Shown in pieces: positions 24,203 to 31,515 of a stretch of 32,955 bases of DNA. Location of the stretch: the NCBI GenBank assembly GCA_016215025.1, contig JACRMI010000091.1, positions 1 to 32,955 of the forward strand, given 5' to 3'. Positions within the stretch are counted from its first letter, which is position 1; every line of letters starts with the position of its first letter. A program made the position numbers and the translations under genes. The stretch is from Chloroflexota bacterium. GTDB taxonomy: Bacteria > Chloroflexota > Anaerolineae > UBA4142. The notes under the pieces were generated by a model. It had not been told where the DNA came from and did no database searches. It saw nothing but the letters and a program-made list of their open reading frames with translations.

Positions 24203-24760
24203 CTAACCTTTGGCTTGCTCCGTCAAAGACACACCTTGAAGATTCGCCGACAGGTCCAGAATTTGAGACTCTTCGGCACGCGCCAAGATCGTCGTCATGG
24301 GAGCGTCTTTGCTGCCAATGTTCGTAATCACGGCGCGGGTGATCATTTTCCTCTGTGCGAGTGGACCTTGAACGTAGACTTTGCCGAGCGAAAATCCGAG
24401 CACATTGCCTCGATCATCCAAGAGAACATCTTCGACAGCGCCCAGCTTGGTTCCACCTTCGGTCTGAATCTCACGTCCCCTCAAGTCGTTTGCCAGCACG
24501 AATGTATCCGCTTCGTTAAGTGTGGTCAGATCGACAATGGACTCGCTGTCTTTCGCCAACCAGACATCGACGCCTAAAACTTCGACGGTTGACCGAGGGA
24601 TGACACGCGCTTTGCGATTCAAAAGCCCTTCGGTGCCGACGAGCACAGCGGTTATCGCGTGCAAGTCTTGGTCAAGGTAGAGATCTTTGACTTCGCCGAC
24701 TTTTTTCCCATCGGTCAAGGCGACCAATGCTTTGTTTTGCTGTTGTTTGATTGTTAACAT
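24203..24760 (-). CDS. Tandem PRC-barrel domain protein
   Basis: A 185-residue cytosolic protein with two PRC-barrel beta-barrels: first KALVALTDGKKVGEVKDLYLD with VIPRSTVEVLG (about 10-70), then LRGREIQTEGGTKLGAVEDVLLDDRGNVLGFSLG read across residues 95-130. PRC-barrels occur in RNA-processing (RimM), photosynthetic and stress proteins and often bind proteins or RNA; no specific partner is evident. GGAGG upstream fixes ATG 24760; the longer frame is rejected. It follows the sugar-binding lipoprotein gene after a strong hairpin, and unusually separates that gene from its permeases. Confidence 0.88.
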   Translation of the reverse strand: MLTIKQQQNKALVALTDGKKVGEVKDLYLDQDLHAITAVLVGTEGLLNRKARVIPRSTVEVLGVDVWLAKDSESIVDLTTLNEADTFVLANDLRGREIQTEGGTKLGAVEDVLLDDRGNVLGFSLGKVYVQGPLAQRKMITRAVITNIGSKDAPMTTILARAEESQILDLSANLQGVSLTEQAKG

Positions 24761-24797
24761 CACAACCTCCTTCCTTCGTTCTGATCTTTTTGACGAC

Positions 24798-24832
24798 GCG
24801 GTGGAGCGTCGGCGTCTTTGACGCTCCACCGC
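24798..24832. other. Perfect GC-rich hairpin after the sugar-binding protein gene
   Basis: GCGGTGGAGCGTC, loop GGCGTCTTT, GACGCTCCACCGC: 13 perfect base pairs starting 8 bases after the lipoprotein stop codon. On the minus strand it is followed by A-rich, not T-rich sequence, so it is not a standard intrinsic terminator. Such a hairpin behind a solute-binding protein gene commonly protects that part of the mRNA and gives more binding protein than permease. Confidence 0.6.
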
Positions 24833-24839
24833 ATCGCCG

Positions 24840-26327
24840 CTATTTTTGTGCCTCCCGATCTTTTTTCAATTCTTCGACGCGGGCTTGAAGCCAGTCGGCG
24901 GCTTGCTTGGCAGTCATCTTGCCTTCGACGACATTCGAGATGGCTTGCGGCATCAACAAACGTCCTTCCATATCGCCGATCACGGCACGTTGAGTTGGCG
25001 TTGTCCATGACGTGAATGCCCAGCGTTGCATCGTGTTGTACCCGTTCGCGACGGTATCCAAAACTTCTTTCGGGTACGATTTGAAGATGTCGTTCTTCGC
25101 CCAAGCATCGACAGCCGTCTTGCGCACCGGAATCTTGCCATTCGGCGCGAGGAACAAAATGTCGATATAGTTTTGTCCGTCGAGCATGTATTTCAAGAAC
25201 TTGGTCGTCGCGTCACTGTTCGCGCCCTTGAACATGACGTTCACGACGAGCGTGCCATACGTTGCCTTGTCACCGCTCTTGCCGATCATCGATGGCGCAA
25301 AGCCGGTATTGACCGCCAAATCTTTCACGGTCGGCTCGACGCCCTTCTGCAAGCCCGCCAGGTCATCCATCACGTAGGTCGAGTAGAACAGCATGGGCGC
25401 TTGCCCCGTGATGTAGAATTGGCGCGCTTGGCTCCAATAGTTCGGACCGGGCGCGGCACACTTTTGCAAACTTGTGTAGAAATCAAGCGCCTCAACCATC
25501 GCGGGCGAGTTCATCGTCACGTTGCCGCTCTTGTCGAACGGATACGCGCCATTGGACATGGCAAACTGCTCAAAGAGTTGATGCCCATAGTTTTGACCTG
25601 GGTCAGTGCCGAGCGTAATGCCGTAGAGATTGCCCTCTTTGCCCTTGAGCGTCTCGCACGCTTTTTGGATGTCTTCCCATTTGATCGGCGCATTCAACCC
25701 GAGTTTCTTGAATTCGTCCGAACGATACCAGATCGCTTGAATCCAGCCATCGAACGGAACGGCAGCGTACGCCTTGCCATCCGGCGTTTTGACCATGTTC
25801 AACGGACTATCGTAGAATGTGCTCTCGCCCAAGTCCTTGATGACCTTGGTCGGAATGTCGGTGTCGAGAATCCCATCCGCGAGGAAGGGGGCAACGCGCT
25901 CTACGCCCACACGCGCGATGGCGGGCAGGCGATTTGCACCGCGCGCCGTCGCGACACGCTGGCTTACCGTCGCTTCGTCAATTGGCACGATACGTACGTC
26001 CACATCGGGATTGTCCTTCATGAATCGCGCCGCGACTTCTTCGTACTTTTGCACGCGATACTCTTCATTGTCGGTTGTCCAGAACTCGACGATCGTCTTT
26101 TTTGTCGGCGGCGGTGGAGTGGCGGTGATGACCTTTTCGATGACTTTGGTCTGTTCCACCACTCTGGTTTGCTCGACGACTTTAGTCTGTTGCACTACCT
26201 GGGTTTGTGGAACGATGACGGTTTCTTTAACCGGCGGTTGAGGCGTCGGCGTGTTAGACGGCGCGCAAGCCGCCAGGACAACGACCAGGATCAAAGTCCC
26301 CAGAATTGGTTTGAAGTTCAGTTTCAC
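24840..26327 (-). CDS. Sugar ABC transporter substrate-binding lipoprotein
   Basis: Extracytoplasmic sugar-binding protein of 495 residues, family 1 (MalE/UgpB-like). The signal peptide ends in LVVVLAAC (lipidated C21). A repeated spacer follows (VVQQTKVVEQTRVVEQTKVIE), a style I know from Chloroflexota ABC lipoproteins. The mature domain starts at TIVEFWTTDNEEYRVQKYEE and carries the family's FDGWIQAIWYRSDEFKKLGL hinge and YDSPLNMVKTPDG region. It delivers its ligand to the two permeases further down. GTG 26327 with AAAGGAGG is preferred because it gives a clean signal peptide. An ATG at 26375, twelve bases behind AAGGAGGTGAT, would add 16 residues. Confidence 0.93.
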   Translation of the reverse strand: MKLNFKPILGTLILVVVLAACAPSNTPTPQPPVKETVIVPQTQVVQQTKVVEQTRVVEQTKVIEKVITATPPPPTKKTIVEFWTTDNEEYRVQKYEEVAARFMKDNPDVDVRIVPIDEATVSQRVATARGANRLPAIARVGVERVAPFLADGILDTDIPTKVIKDLGESTFYDSPLNMVKTPDGKAYAAVPFDGWIQAIWYRSDEFKKLGLNAPIKWEDIQKACETLKGKEGNLYGITLGTDPGQNYGHQLFEQFAMSNGAYPFDKSGNVTMNSPAMVEALDFYTSLQKCAAPGPNYWSQARQFYITGQAPMLFYSTYVMDDLAGLQKGVEPTVKDLAVNTGFAPSMIGKSGDKATYGTLVVNVMFKGANSDATTKFLKYMLDGQNYIDILFLAPNGKIPVRKTAVDAWAKNDIFKSYPKEVLDTVANGYNTMQRWAFTSWTTPTQRAVIGDMEGRLLMPQAISNVVEGKMTAKQAADWLQARVEELKKDREAQK

Positions 26328-26439
26328 ATTTCCTCCTTTGAATGCTTGAATTGTTCGATACCATCGAAAAATCATTTTACGACATCACCTCCTTCACCCA
26401 GTAACTAAGCCAGGATCAGCTCAAGGTCAAAGGCTTGGA

Positions 26440-27174
26440 TTACGTGGTGGCACTAGCTGTCGGCGCAGACGAGGGCTTGATCCTGCCTACAGGTTCTAAT
26501 CCGATCGATTCGAATCGTTCGACATCGACAACAAAAATATTAACTGAGGGATGGGTGATATTCATTTTAGGAAGCGTGTCGGCGCAGAGTCGTTCGATCT
26601 GCTGAATCGCATCTTCGGTCTTGGCAGCCTCGACGCCGATCATGAGAGTGGCGTTCCCTTTACGCAACAAGCCGCCGGTGGTGCTGATTAAAGTTGCGCC
26701 GTAATGGGCATCCATTAGAGCGTCGAGAATACCGTTTGATATTTCTTCGGGCACAACAGCTAGAATAAGTTTTCTCTCCATCGTAATTTTTCTCCGTTCG
26801 GTCGGTTCGTAGGTATAGGTTCGATGCTGCGCGTCAATGCGGACAAATTGTTCAACGGGTACTACAAAAACGGTTGCCCCGCCAACTTGAACTTCGACTG
26901 GGGTGATGAAATGAGTTGAACCGGCCGCGGGTACATACGGTTCAGCATTCAGGTAAACCATTCGCTGACGACATTGCTCGGAGAGCACTTGGATCGCCAA
27001 CGACACCTCTGGGCGCGCGAGTCCTAACAGCAATGTGACGTTTCCCTCCCGCAAGAACCCACCCATCGAACTGATTAAGGTCACTTTGAGTCCTGCGGCG
27101 ACAAGCGCACGAGTTGCACGCTCAACATCCTGAGGTTGCACGATGGCGACTAGTAACGAATGAATACCCGGCAT
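26440..27174 (-). CDS. Tandem PII-like protein related to cyclic-di-AMP receptor DarA/PstA
   Basis: A 244-residue protein made of two copies of the PII-like cyclic-di-AMP receptor fold. The diagnostic strand-loop occurs twice: ISSMGGFLREGNVTLLLG (34-51) and ISTTGGLLRKGNATLMIG (163-180), close to the TGGFLRKGNTTLL-type loop that contacts cyclic di-AMP in Gram-positive homologues. Those homologues are single-domain proteins that form trimers, so a fused pair is unusual. AGGAGAAAG before ATG 27174 fixes the start. The gene lies 112 bases upstream of the sugar-binding lipoprotein and 66 bases after the ATP-grasp gene. Ligand binding is not proven; nitrogen-type PII residues (T-loop Tyr) are not evident. 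Confidence 0.82.
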   Translation of the reverse strand: MPGIHSLLVAIVQPQDVERATRALVAAGLKVTLISSMGGFLREGNVTLLLGLARPEVSLAIQVLSEQCRQRMVYLNAEPYVPAAGSTHFITPVEVQVGGATVFVVPVEQFVRIDAQHRTYTYEPTERRKITMERKLILAVVPEEISNGILDALMDAHYGATLISTTGGLLRKGNATLMIGVEAAKTEDAIQQIERLCADTLPKMNITHPSVNIFVVDVERFESIGLEPVGRIKPSSAPTASATT

Positions 27175-27240
27175 CGATCTTTCTCCTATCGGATCCGCTG
27201 AGGACGTGGGATAAATCCCCACCACATCTGCAACCGCGAT

Positions 27241-28251
27241 CTAGTTTCCTTTGCGGTGCAATGCCAATCGCACAATCTGATCAAGCATCTCTGGATAACT
27301 ATAATTGCTAAACTGAGCGGCGGCGAAAAAACTTCCCTCAAAGGTAATGTCTGGATTCGCATTGACATCAATTACAAACGGCGTGCCATCTCGTAGACGA
27401 ATATCGATGCGTCCGTAATCACGCAAGCCAAAGGCGCGATACGCGGCGCGGGCGACTCGTTCTATGCGCCTCTGGACTTGCGGCGAGAGATCCAGTGCCG
27501 GTTTCAGTTTAATCGTGTGGTATATCGCTGATGTGTCATCCCACTTGGCGTCGAAAGTACGAATGTGCGGTACACCCAATGGGAGTGCTGAAAAATCCAC
27601 CTGAACCAGGGGAAGCGCTTGAACCCTGCCATTGCCCCAGAGAGCCACTGTAAATTCCTGCCCCTCAATGTATTCCGCAACCATCAGATCGTGAACACCC
27701 AATGCCCCAAGTTCATTGAAGCGCTTTACCAATCCGGCGGTATCATGAACGACTGAATCGAAGGTTAAGTGTTCGCTACCATGATCATTAGCTACTTTGA
27801 CGATAGCGGGAAAAGTTGTCCAATCATGCAGCGTATCTCGCTGCAACACTTGGCCGCGCGGCGTCGGTATGGCATGCGCTCTCAGTACGCGCTTGGTGCG
27901 AAACTTGTTCTGCGCCATTTGCCAAGCCACCGCGGCCGAGCCGGTATAGGTAAATCCCAATTCATCGAGACGCTGGGTGACCGCCGCTCCATCACAGGCA
28001 TTGGACTCGACGCCTTCGAACCAATTCAGTACCACGCAGCGAGACGGATTAAACTCAGCTAGAGCCGATGGCAATTCGTCCGACGACTGGATTTGAATCG
28101 GGACGACCGGATAATTCATTTGCGCTAGTCCCTCATGCAATGCCTGTGAATAGGTAAGGACAAGTTCTCGCGCTTTGGGCGTCCAAATCGAATCGTGTTC
28201 TCGTAATACCAAGACGGATAGCAAAGCATGGTTAAGATCATTGAATCGCAA
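27241..28251 (-). CDS. ATP-grasp ligase, D-Ala-D-Ala ligase-like
   Basis: A 336-residue ATP-grasp enzyme that would couple ATP to a carboxylate-amine (or similar) ligation. The D-Ala-D-Ala-ligase-like plan is visible: N-terminal Rossmann-like part, FTYTGS (100-104), nucleotide Lys in AIVKVANDHGSE (K152), EYIEGQEFTVAL (193-203) and the metal-binding FVIDVNANPDI (292-302). It could be a true Ddl or one of the many uncharacterised ligases of this branch; the N-terminal EGVESNACDG region differs from classical Ddl. Start is TTG 28251, five bases after AGAGGAA; no in-frame ATG fits. It begins the run of minus-strand genes that leads to the importer. Confidence 0.85.
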   Translation of the reverse strand: MRFNDLNHALLSVLVLREHDSIWTPKARELVLTYSQALHEGLAQMNYPVVPIQIQSSDELPSALAEFNPSRCVVLNWFEGVESNACDGAAVTQRLDELGFTYTGSAAVAWQMAQNKFRTKRVLRAHAIPTPRGQVLQRDTLHDWTTFPAIVKVANDHGSEHLTFDSVVHDTAGLVKRFNELGALGVHDLMVAEYIEGQEFTVALWGNGRVQALPLVQVDFSALPLGVPHIRTFDAKWDDTSAIYHTIKLKPALDLSPQVQRRIERVARAAYRAFGLRDYGRIDIRLRDGTPFVIDVNANPDITFEGSFFAAAQFSNYSYPEMLDQIVRLALHRKGN

Positions 28252-28354
28252 TTGGTTCCTCTGAGTGAATGATTCCGGACATTGGCATACTCAACTTACA
28301 AAATTGTCGCAGCGGATTCTTCAACTTTCACTCAAGGAATCCTAAAGCTAATCT

Positions 28355-28393
28355 AAAGAAAAAAAGGGTTGTTTCTTACAGAAACAACCCTTT
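28355..28393 (-). terminator. Intrinsic terminator of the two-component operon
   Basis: A perfect 13-bp stem, AAAGGGTTGTTTC / GAAACAACCCTTT, with a 5-base loop (28363-28393). On the minus strand it is followed by a T-rich run (TTTTCTTT), so it ends transcription coming from the histidine kinase gene 45 bases upstream. Confidence 0.9.
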
Positions 28394-28438
28394 GGACGCG
28401 CATCTGAAAATATTCGTCAGATCAAGCCGATGGTGAAA

Positions 28439-29839
28439 TCACTTGGGCAAGGTAAAAGTAAATTGCGTTCCTTGCCCTACCTCGCTGTCGACCTGAATTT
28501 CGCCGCCATGCGCCATAATGATTTCGCGGCAAATTGCCAAGCCCAAACCCATACCGCGCTTCTCCGGCGGACGCGATTCTGCGCCGCGATAAAATTGCTG
28601 AAAGAGATGCTCCATTTCTTCCGTCGCAATGCCGGCTCCGGTGTCTGCCACACGCACCCACAAATGGTCGGTGTGTGCGCCAACACTCACGCTGATGCTA
28701 CTACCGTGCGGTGTGAACTTGAGGGCGTTGTCGATCAAATTCATCATTACTTGAATCAAACGATCTTCGTCCGCGCGAATGCTTGGCAATCGGGTGGGAA
28801 GCTCGACATTTAATGTAATCCCACTATTCGCAGCAATGGGTTTGAAATGTGCGATGCTCGCGCGAATGACCCGTTCGAGCGAAACCGCGGAACAATTCAA
28901 TTGCATCGGACGCAGCGCACCCTTCGCTACCCCACGCAGGGTGCTTAGCAATCGTTCCAGACGCGCGAGTTCATCCGTCAAGCCATCTAGAAACTCATCG
29001 CGTGTTTCGACATTGACGTTCGGATATTCACGCAAGGTTTCGAGCGCGGCGCGCATTCCTGCCAAGGGACGCGTCAATTCATGGACAATCGCCGCGAGTT
29101 GACGGGTGCGAATTTGCTCCGCTTCCTCTAAACGCGCAGCCATTTGATTGAAATTCTGCGCCAATTGTCCGACTTCGTCTTGACTACGAATGGGCACACG
29201 TTCGCGATAATCTCCTGCGGCGATTTGTCGTGCGCTTGTACCGAGTCGTCGCAGAGGACGCGTGATCGTCGTTGCCAATCCCAGTCCCAAGCCCAAACCG
29301 CCGAGTGCAGTCAATATCACTCCTAGGAGAACCGTCCAACGGAGCTGAGCGAATTGAGCGCGCACATCGTCTACTTCATACGAGAGTCGCAGGACACCGG
29401 TCGTGACACCGTGGCTTCGCAGGGGCAACACGACATAGGCAACATCGGTTGTAAACCCTGGTCCGATCCCTTGCGCTGTCTCGCCCCCCAGGGCACGCTG
29501 AATCGCGTCGTCGGTGTAGCGAGTTCCGATTCGTTCAGCATCCTCGGAACGAGTGGACGCCAGGATCGTAGTATCCCGCGACAACAAGACCACCCGCGCA
29601 TCAGTTAAGGGCGAAATTTCTGAGAGCAAATTCTCCGCCGCTGGCTGACTCTCAATGAGAGTTGGATTCTGTTGGGCGCGATTCTGAACCAGGCGCGCTT
29701 GATAGGTCAATTGCTGAAGCAGATTCTGATTAAAGAAATCTTCCAAAGAATAGAAAAGATAGAGCGTGAGAATGGGCATCAGGAGCAGAAAGGGAAGGGC
29801 GTGACTCAACGCCAATTTAACACGCAAAGACTGCATCAT
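28439..29839 (-). CDS. Two-component sensor histidine kinase
   Basis: Inner-membrane sensor of 466 residues that phosphorylates the response regulator encoded just before it. The order is: membrane helix at 11-31, extracytoplasmic sensor region to about 167, second helix at 168-190, HAMP linker (TRPLRRLGTSARQIAAGDY onward), then DHp domain with phospho-acceptor H253 in AAIVHELTRPLAGM. The catalytic ATPase domain has NLIDNALKF (N367/N371), DTGAGI and GMGLGLAI. The H-box reads HELTRPL in place of the common HELRTPL, a known variant type. ATG 29839 overlaps the regulator stop (ATGA). The signal sensed is unknown. Confidence 0.95.
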   Translation of the reverse strand: MMQSLRVKLALSHALPFLLLMPILTLYLFYSLEDFFNQNLLQQLTYQARLVQNRAQQNPTLIESQPAAENLLSEISPLTDARVVLLSRDTTILASTRSEDAERIGTRYTDDAIQRALGGETAQGIGPGFTTDVAYVVLPLRSHGVTTGVLRLSYEVDDVRAQFAQLRWTVLLGVILTALGGLGLGLGLATTITRPLRRLGTSARQIAAGDYRERVPIRSQDEVGQLAQNFNQMAARLEEAEQIRTRQLAAIVHELTRPLAGMRAALETLREYPNVNVETRDEFLDGLTDELARLERLLSTLRGVAKGALRPMQLNCSAVSLERVIRASIAHFKPIAANSGITLNVELPTRLPSIRADEDRLIQVMMNLIDNALKFTPHGSSISVSVGAHTDHLWVRVADTGAGIATEEMEHLFQQFYRGAESRPPEKRGMGLGLAICREIIMAHGGEIQVDSEVGQGTQFTFTLPK

Positions 29840-30537
29840 GTTTCTGTCTCCGTTGCCTCAAACCTGTAACCGACGCCGCGCACCGTATGAATATAGCGTG
29901 GATGCCGCGCATCCATCTCGATCCGTTCGCGCAACCAGCCCATGTGAACATATAAAACTTGGACGGCTCCCGCAAATTCTTCGCCCCACACGGCGTCGAG
30001 CAAATAATCAGTTGAGAGGACCGTTCCCGCATTCGCCATCAGCAAGCGCAAAAGTTCGAATTCTTTGGGCGGCAACTCCACGGGTTTGTCATGCACGGTG
30101 ACCTGGTGGCGTTTAGGATCTAGCACGATGCCGGCGAGGGCGAGCGGTTCATCGGGGATGCTGGTGGGAGCACGCTCAGCTCGGCGTAGCACAACCCGAA
30201 TCCGTGCGAGTAATTCGCGCATGCCGAACGGTTTGGTGATATAATCTTCAGCGCCGATTTCCAAGCCCACGACAATATCCGTTTCTTGACCGCGTCCCGT
30301 TAAGAAGATAATCGGAACCTGCATTTCGTGTTGCAACGTCCGCGCCACGTCGAGTCCATCGCGATCGGGCAAACCCACATCGAGCAAAATCAAATCGGGT
30401 GGATTGAGGCGCGCTTGACTTAGCGCATCTTCGCCGCAGTCCACCGCGACCACCGTATACCCCTCGTTTTCGAGTTGGAACTTGAGACTCCGGCGAACCA
30501 GCGCATCATCGTCGACGACGAGAATCCTTTTGGACAT
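29836..30537 (-). CDS. OmpR/PhoB-type response regulator
   Basis: DNA-binding regulator of 233 residues. The receiver has the acidic pair DDD at 9-11, phospho-acceptor D53 in LILLDVGLP, switch T80 and K102 in TKPF. The C-terminal winged helix (about 130-230) shows ELPPKEFELLRLLMAN, a wing helix with VQVLYVHMGWLRERIE and RYIHTVRGVGYRF. ATG 30537 (GAGG upstream) is chosen because the promoter at 30570-30597 lies inside the longer frame. It is the first gene of a regulator-kinase pair. Targets cannot be read; divergence from the DksA-like gene makes the shared 186-bp region a candidate target. Confidence 0.95.
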   Translation of the reverse strand: MSKRILVVDDDALVRRSLKFQLENEGYTVVAVDCGEDALSQARLNPPDLILLDVGLPDRDGLDVARTLQHEMQVPIIFLTGRGQETDIVVGLEIGAEDYITKPFGMRELLARIRVVLRRAERAPTSIPDEPLALAGIVLDPKRHQVTVHDKPVELPPKEFELLRLLMANAGTVLSTDYLLDAVWGEEFAGAVQVLYVHMGWLRERIEMDARHPRYIHTVRGVGYRFEATETET

Positions 30538-30569
30538 TCGCCCAACCTCGAAGAAAAGATTTCCATCGC

Positions 30570-30597
30570 ATTCTAGCACGAAAGAAAAGAGTGTCAA
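30570..30597 (-). promoter_or_regulatory. Sigma-70-type promoter of the two-component operon
   Basis: On the minus strand TTGACA (30597-30592), 16 bases, TAGAAT (30575-30570). Both boxes are near consensus and the start point would fall about 25 bases before ATG 30537. Confidence 0.75.
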
Positions 30598-30723
30598 TCA
30601 TTCGGCTTTAGAAAACCTTTAGGTTCGCTTGAGAGGGACTTGAAGTAACGCCATCCACTCTCGCTTATCCTATGTAGAGATATGAAGATGATCGATGTGG
30701 TTGTGCGGTAGAAAGGAACTGCA

Positions 30724-31086
30724 ATGAAATCGAATTCTGATTCACGAGAAACACGACGGACACTTGAAGAACAACGCATGGTTCTCAGCGAACGCATAGC
30801 GGACGCAGAACATCGTTTGGGTGTGCCCATCGAACCAAGCCCTGACCGACTCGATCTGACCCAAAGCCGCATCTCGAGGGAACGCAGCGCTATCTTACTT
30901 GCCGAGTCGAAGCAATTGCTCGATCAGATCGAAGCCGCTTTGCGACGGATTGACGACGGCAGCTATGGCACGTGCGCGGCATGCGGCGAAGAGATTATGC
31001 CAACTCGGTTGAGGGCGATCCCGTACGCTTCGCTTTGCATCCGTTGCCAAACACGGCAAGAAGAAAAAGTTAGCGTAAATCTATAA
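30724..31086 (+). CDS. TraR/DksA-type C4 zinc-finger protein
   Basis: A 120-residue protein with an N-terminal coiled coil (RRTLEEQRMVLSERIADAEH to about residue 75) and a C-terminal zinc finger: C84, C87 in CAAC, C105, C108 in CIRC. DksA proteins insert the coiled coil into the RNA polymerase secondary channel and modulate transcription with ppGpp; small relatives act similarly or remain unstudied. The acidic coil-tip pair of DksA (DxxDxA) is not obvious here. AAAGGAAC precedes the ATG. It heads a plus-strand operon with the HEAT-repeat and P-type ATPase genes, and diverges from the response regulator. Confidence 0.88.
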   Translation: MKSNSDSRETRRTLEEQRMVLSERIADAEHRLGVPIEPSPDRLDLTQSRISRERSAILLAESKQLLDQIEAALRRIDDGSYGTCAACGEEIMPTRLRAIPYASLCIRCQTRQEEKVSVNL

Positions 31087-31101
31087 AGAGAAGGAGACAC
31101 C

Positions 31102-31515
31102 ATGAAAATCAAATCAAAAACCGAAGCGTTGGAAATATTGAGCAATGCCAAGTGCGATCCCTGGGACCGCGAAACCGCGGCGCGTTATTTGCTTCAATAT
31201 CCCAGCCCGGAAGTGATGGAGTGTTTGATAAATACATTGCGAGACGAAGATTTCGGCGTGCGTTACGTCGCCGCGCAGGTCCTCATCGATATGAGAGATC
31301 TGGCTTTGCCCGACCTGTTACGGACTTTAACCGATGCGCATCATGCGAGTGACACACAGCTGCGCGAAACCATTCGACACATCCTGATGCGGAATCGTTC
31401 CGTCCTACAGATTCGGGTAGATGCCTTGTTGGATGCCTTGAAAGGTCCCGTGCCTGGTCTCGCGGCGATGGAAGAAGCCAGCAAATTGCTGCGGCAGTTA
31501 GGGGAGGCACGATGA
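31102..31515 (+). CDS. HEAT-repeat protein
   Basis: A 137-residue all-helical protein with HEAT-like repeats: the helix pairs around DRETAARYLLQYPSPEVMEC, LRDEDFGVRYVAAQVLIDMR and RETIRHILMRN. Such small repeats mediate protein contacts; no catalytic site. GGAG precedes ATG 31102. Its stop overlaps the start of the P-type ATPase gene (ATGA), so it was translationally coupled to it and may have served the metal pump or a sensor of it (inference). Confidence 0.8.
   Translation: MKIKSKTEALEILSNAKCDPWDRETAARYLLQYPSPEVMECLINTLRDEDFGVRYVAAQVLIDMRDLALPDLLRTLTDAHHASDTQLRETIRHILMRNRSVLQIRVDALLDALKGPVPGLAAMEEASKLLRQLGEAR

Noticed and set aside
25026..26408. A 460-codon plus-strand open frame opposite the sugar-binding lipoprotein gene
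   Set aside because: Its composition (Arg/His/Asp-rich) and lack of family motifs are typical of an antisense shadow. The minus-strand gene has a lipobox, signal peptide and family motifs.
30538..30597. A longer N-terminus for the response regulator
   Set aside because: The promoter TTGACA-N16-TAGAAT lies inside it, and receivers of this family start near MSKRILVVDDD.
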